A stretch of 8,383 nucleotides of DNA from an uncultured Lachnospiraceae bacterium. GTDB lineage: Bacteria; Bacillota_A; Clostridia; Lachnospirales; Lachnospiraceae. Under the pieces are notes generated by a model. The model saw only the letters and a list, made by a program, of their open reading frames with translations. It searched no databases and was not told where the DNA came from. The DNA lies in contig CACZHN010000107.1 of NCBI GenBank assembly GCA_902780985.1, positions 1 through 8,383 of the forward strand, written 5' to 3'. Shown in pieces: positions 6,306-8,383 of the stretch (within the stretch, counting starts at the first letter, position 1; each line of letters begins with the position of its first letter). The translations under genes were made by a program, and so were the position numbers.

Positions 6306-6614
6306 ATGTATGCTATTATAGCAACAGGTGGAAAGCAGTACAAGGTAGAAGAAGGAGACGTAATCAAGGTTGAGAAGCTTGGTGCTGAGGACGGCGCTGA
6401 GGTAACATTTGACGATGTTGTCCTTGTATCATCAGATAAGGGAGTTGTTTGCGGCGATGACGCAAAGAGCGCAACTGTTAAGGCTACCGTAGTAAAGACT
6501 GCTAAGGCTAAGAAGGTTGTAGTATATCGCTACAAGAGAAAGTCCGGATACCACAAGAAGAACGGACACAGACAGCCTTACACAGAAGTAAAGATCGAAA
6601 GCATTAACGCATAA
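6306..6614 (+). CDS. rplU: 50S ribosomal protein L21
   Basis: A 102-residue protein, full length for bacterial L21, which binds 23S rRNA in the large subunit. The N-terminus MYAIIATGGKQYKVEEGDVIKVEKL is diagnostic and the C-terminus has the basic RYKRKSGYHKKNGHRQPYTEVKI motif (about residues 75-98). AGGAGG at 6292-6297 lies 8 bases before the ATG. It is the first gene of the rplU-prp-rpmA operon, with its own promoter and leader RNA. The codons are more uniform and highly-expressed-like than in the upstream accessory genes (judged by eye). Confidence 0.98.
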   Translation: MYAIIATGGKQYKVEEGDVIKVEKLGAEDGAEVTFDDVVLVSSDKGVVCGDDAKSATVKATVVKTAKAKKVVVYRYKRKSGYHKKNGHRQPYTEVKIESINA

Positions 6615-6654
6615 TTATTGACGTATTTTGTTTATATCGCATACGAGGTGTGTA

Positions 6655-6981
6655 ATGATCAAAGCAGCTTTCTATACAAGAAACGGACATTACATAGGTT
6701 TTTCGGTAACAGGTCATGCGGGTTTTGACGAAGAAGGACATGATATAGTATGTGCTTCGGTATCTGCACTTACCGTAAACACCGTTAACAGTCTTGAGAA
6801 GTTTACCAGTGACAGAGTTATTACAGAATACTGTGATGACGGTATGGTTAAGTGTAAACTTACGGGAAATGTGAGCCCTGAGGGTGAACTTTTAATAAAG
6901 AGCCTCAGACTCGGATTATGTGATATTTACAAACAGTATGAAGACGAGTATATCAGAGTTTTTATCAGGGAGGTAAATTAA
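6655..6981 (+). CDS. prp: Ribosomal-processing cysteine protease Prp
   Basis: A 108-residue protein of the Prp (YsxB) family. This cysteine protease removes the N-terminal extension of ribosomal protein L27 in Firmicutes and relatives. The signature GHAGFDEEGHDIVCASVSAL spans residues 20-39 and gives the catalytic His21 and Cys33, matching the His/Cys dyad spacing known from Staphylococcus Prp. The ATG at 6655 is chosen because GAGG at 6645-6648 is 6 bases upstream and the protein then begins MIKAAFYTRNG as expected. A TTG at 6628 in the same frame lacks a site and adds nine unconserved residues. It sits between rplU and rpmA, the classical position, and its TAA stop is immediately followed by the rpmA ATG. 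Its substrate is the adjacent gene product. Confidence 0.95.
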   Translation: MIKAAFYTRNGHYIGFSVTGHAGFDEEGHDIVCASVSALTVNTVNSLEKFTSDRVITEYCDDGMVKCKLTGNVSPEGELLIKSLRLGLCDIYKQYEDEYIRVFIREVN

Positions 6982-7260
6982 ATGCAGATAAATTTACAGC
7001 TCTTTGCTCATAAAAAGGGAATGGGTTCTACAAAGAACGGTAGAGACTCAGCTGCCAAGAGACTTGGAGCAAAAAGAGCAGACGGACAGTTTGTAAAAGC
7101 TGGTAATGTGCTTTACACACAGCGTGGAACAAAGATCCATCCGGGACTTAATGTTGGACGTGGCGGAGACGACACTCTTTTCGCATTAACAGATGGAGTA
7201 GTAAGATATGAGAGACTCGGAAGAGACAGAAAGCAGGTTTCAATTTACCCTGTTGCATAA
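6982..7260 (+). CDS. rpmA: 50S ribosomal protein L27, Prp-processed type
   Basis: A 92-residue L27 precursor. The first residues, [13 protein letters not shown], carry the NLQLFA(x)KKG Prp recognition motif. Cleavage after Phe8 would expose [15 protein letters not shown], the mature L27 tail that reaches toward the peptidyl-transferase centre. The conserved body follows ([25 protein letters not shown]-type segment as [23 protein letters not shown]). The start codon abuts the prp stop with no gap. GGGAGG at 6968-6973, inside prp, lies 8 bases upstream, so translation is probably coupled. A strong terminator follows 24 bases after the stop. Confidence 0.98.
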   Translation: MQINLQLFAHKKGMGSTKNGRDSAAKRLGAKRADGQFVKAGNVLYTQRGTKIHPGLNVGRGGDDTLFALTDGVVRYERLGRDRKQVSIYPVA

Positions 7261-7284
7261 TCTCTCATTATGTATCGAACGAAT

Positions 7285-7316
7285 GGAGCTTTGTATTTAT
7301 ACAAAGCTCCTTTTTT
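7285..7316 (+). terminator. Strong intrinsic terminator after rpmA
   Basis: A perfect 11-bp stem (7285-7295 with 7300-7310), closed by a TTTA loop, is followed at once by six T residues (7311-7316). This is the textbook form of a rho-independent terminator and the best in the window. It ends the rplU-prp-rpmA operon just 20 bases before the obg start codon. No confident promoter lies in the short gap to obg, so some read-through is likely. Confidence 0.93.
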
Positions 7317-7336
7317 ACACAAAAAGGTGGAAAAAT

Positions 7337-8383
7337 ATGTATTTTGCAGACAGAGCGAAAATATATGTAAGATCAGGTAAGGGCGGCGACGGCCATGTGT
7401 CCTTCCGTAGAGAACTTTATGTTCCTAACGGCGGTCCGGACGGCGGTGACGGAGGCGACGGCGGAAATGTATACGTTGTTGTGGATCCGGGACTCAATAC
7501 CCTTACGGATTTCAGAAATATCAGAAAGTATAAGGCCGGTGACGGTCAGGAAGGCGGTAAGAGAAACTGCCATGGTGCGAACGGAGCAGACATTACGCTT
7601 AAAGTCCCTCCTGGAACTGTTATAAGAGATTTCGAGACCGGTAAGGTCATAATCGATATGGCAGATAGGACTGAACCGTTTACACTGATGCATGGCGGTC
7701 ACGGCGGCCGTGGAAACAGACACTATGTAACAAGTGTCATGCAGGCGCCTAAGTACGCACAGCCCGGACAGCCTGCTACGGAGAAGTATCTTATGCTGGA
7801 GCTTAAGATGATCGCCGATGTAGGTCTTGTGGGATTCCCTAGTGTAGGTAAGTCCACACTTCTTGCGGCTGTTACCAACGCACGTCCTAAAATCGCGGAT
7901 TATCATTTCACAACCCTTGTACCTAATCTCGGTGTTGTAGATCTGGGTCCGGACAGAGGATTTGTTATGGCCGATATCCCGGGTATCATCGAAGGTGCAT
8001 CCGAAGGTGTAGGTCTGGGATTTGACTTCCTGAGACATATCGAGCGTACAAGAGTGCTTATCCATGTGATAGATGCGGCTTCCGTAGAGGAAAGAGATCC
8101 TGTTGAAGATATTGCTATCATAAATGCAGAGCTCAAGACCTACAACGAAGAGCTGGCTGAAAGACCTATGGTCATAGCTGCAAATAAGCTGGATATCCTT
8201 GACGAAGAATCAAGAGCAGCCGTACTTAAGAAGCTTCATGATGCATTTCCGGGTACGGATGTTTATCCTATATCAGCTGCTACGGGAGAAGTTGTTAAAG
8301 ACCTTCTGGAGGCCGTATACCAGCTTGTTCAGAAGACTCCGAAGGAGAACATGGTATTCGAGTCCGAGATGGATATCGAAGAG
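7337..8383 (+). CDS. obg: Obg-family GTPase (3' truncated by window edge)
   Basis: The open frame runs to the last base; 349 codons are visible of a family length usually near 425-430 in Clostridia, so the C-terminal OCT region is mostly outside. Obg is an essential GTPase that binds the large ribosomal subunit during its maturation and links GTP/ppGpp levels to growth. The N-terminal glycine-rich Obg fold covers residues 1-158 (GKGGDGHVSFRRELYVPNGG and GGDGGDGG near the start, HGGHGGRGN at 119-127). The G domain follows: P-loop GFPSVGKST 166-174, switch I FTT 191-193, DIPG 213-216, NKLD 283-286 and SAA 313-315, all intact. The ATG at 7337 has AGGTGG (7325-7330) 6 bases upstream. It lies behind rplU-prp-rpmA, the standard Firmicute order, but is separated from it by a strong terminator. 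Confidence 0.98.
   Translation, partial: MYFADRAKIYVRSGKGGDGHVSFRRELYVPNGGPDGGDGGDGGNVYVVVDPGLNTLTDFRNIRKYKAGDGQEGGKRNCHGANGADITLKVPPGTVIRDFETGKVIIDMADRTEPFTLMHGGHGGRGNRHYVTSVMQAPKYAQPGQPATEKYLMLELKMIADVGLVGFPSVGKSTLLAAVTNARPKIADYHFTTLVPNLGVVDLGPDRGFVMADIPGIIEGASEGVGLGFDFLRHIERTRVLIHVIDAASVEERDPVEDIAIINAELKTYNEELAERPMVIAANKLDILDEESRAAVLKKLHDAFPGTDVYPISAATGEVVKDLLEAVYQLVQKTPKENMVFESEMDIEE

Noticed and set aside
6628..6654. A TTG start extending Prp by nine residues
   Set aside because: No ribosome binding site precedes it. The ATG at 6655 has GAGG 6 bases upstream and gives the standard Prp N-terminus.
7373..8065. A 230-codon open frame on the minus strand
   Set aside because: It lies wholly antisense to obg, whose GTPase motifs are intact. 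The translation has no recognisable domain or good ribosome binding site, so it is a shadow of the coding strand.

Overview
The window looks like chromosome from a low- to mid-GC Gram-positive anaerobe of the class Clostridia, most likely a Lachnospiraceae member (Butyrivibrio/Roseburia-like; inferred). The grounds are the protein sequences, strong AGGAGG-type ribosome binding sites, a Prp protease next to an L27 that carries a Prp-type N-terminal extension, the UPF0237/UPF0210 pair, and a repeat-rich surface protein ending in a sortase-like tail. All recognised genes are on the + strand. No tRNA, rRNA, insertion sequence, CRISPR array or phage gene was seen.

Region 1 (1-2010) is accessory. 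It begins inside a large cell-surface protein. Four 82-residue beta-type repeats are visible, followed by an X2/Ig-like domain, a Thr/Glu linker and a C-terminal membrane anchor with an atypical sorting motif. A hairpin follows, then an unrecognised 162-residue protein.

Region 2 (2011-3932) is a two-gene unit. It has a TATAAT promoter with a palindrome over the -35 position, an ACT-domain protein (UPF0237), a UPF0210/DUF711 protein starting at TTG, and a hairpin terminator. This gene pair is conserved in many Gram-positives but has no firmly assigned biochemical role.

Region 3 (3980-8383) is an RNA and ribosome housekeeping cluster. It holds a short RNase E/G catalytic protein, an unrecognised four-helix membrane protein, and then rplU (L21), prp and rpmA (L27) behind their own promoter and a structured L21-type leader. 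A strong intrinsic terminator precedes obg, which runs off the window. Prp is expected to clip the L27 leader peptide, and Obg is a 50S-assembly GTPase, so these genes share a large-subunit maturation theme.

The least explained parts are the membrane protein between the RNase and rplU, the orphan 162-residue protein, the RNase that lacks the Zn-link region, and the palindrome controlling the UPF0237/UPF0210 pair. I do not see a clearly new multi-gene system.
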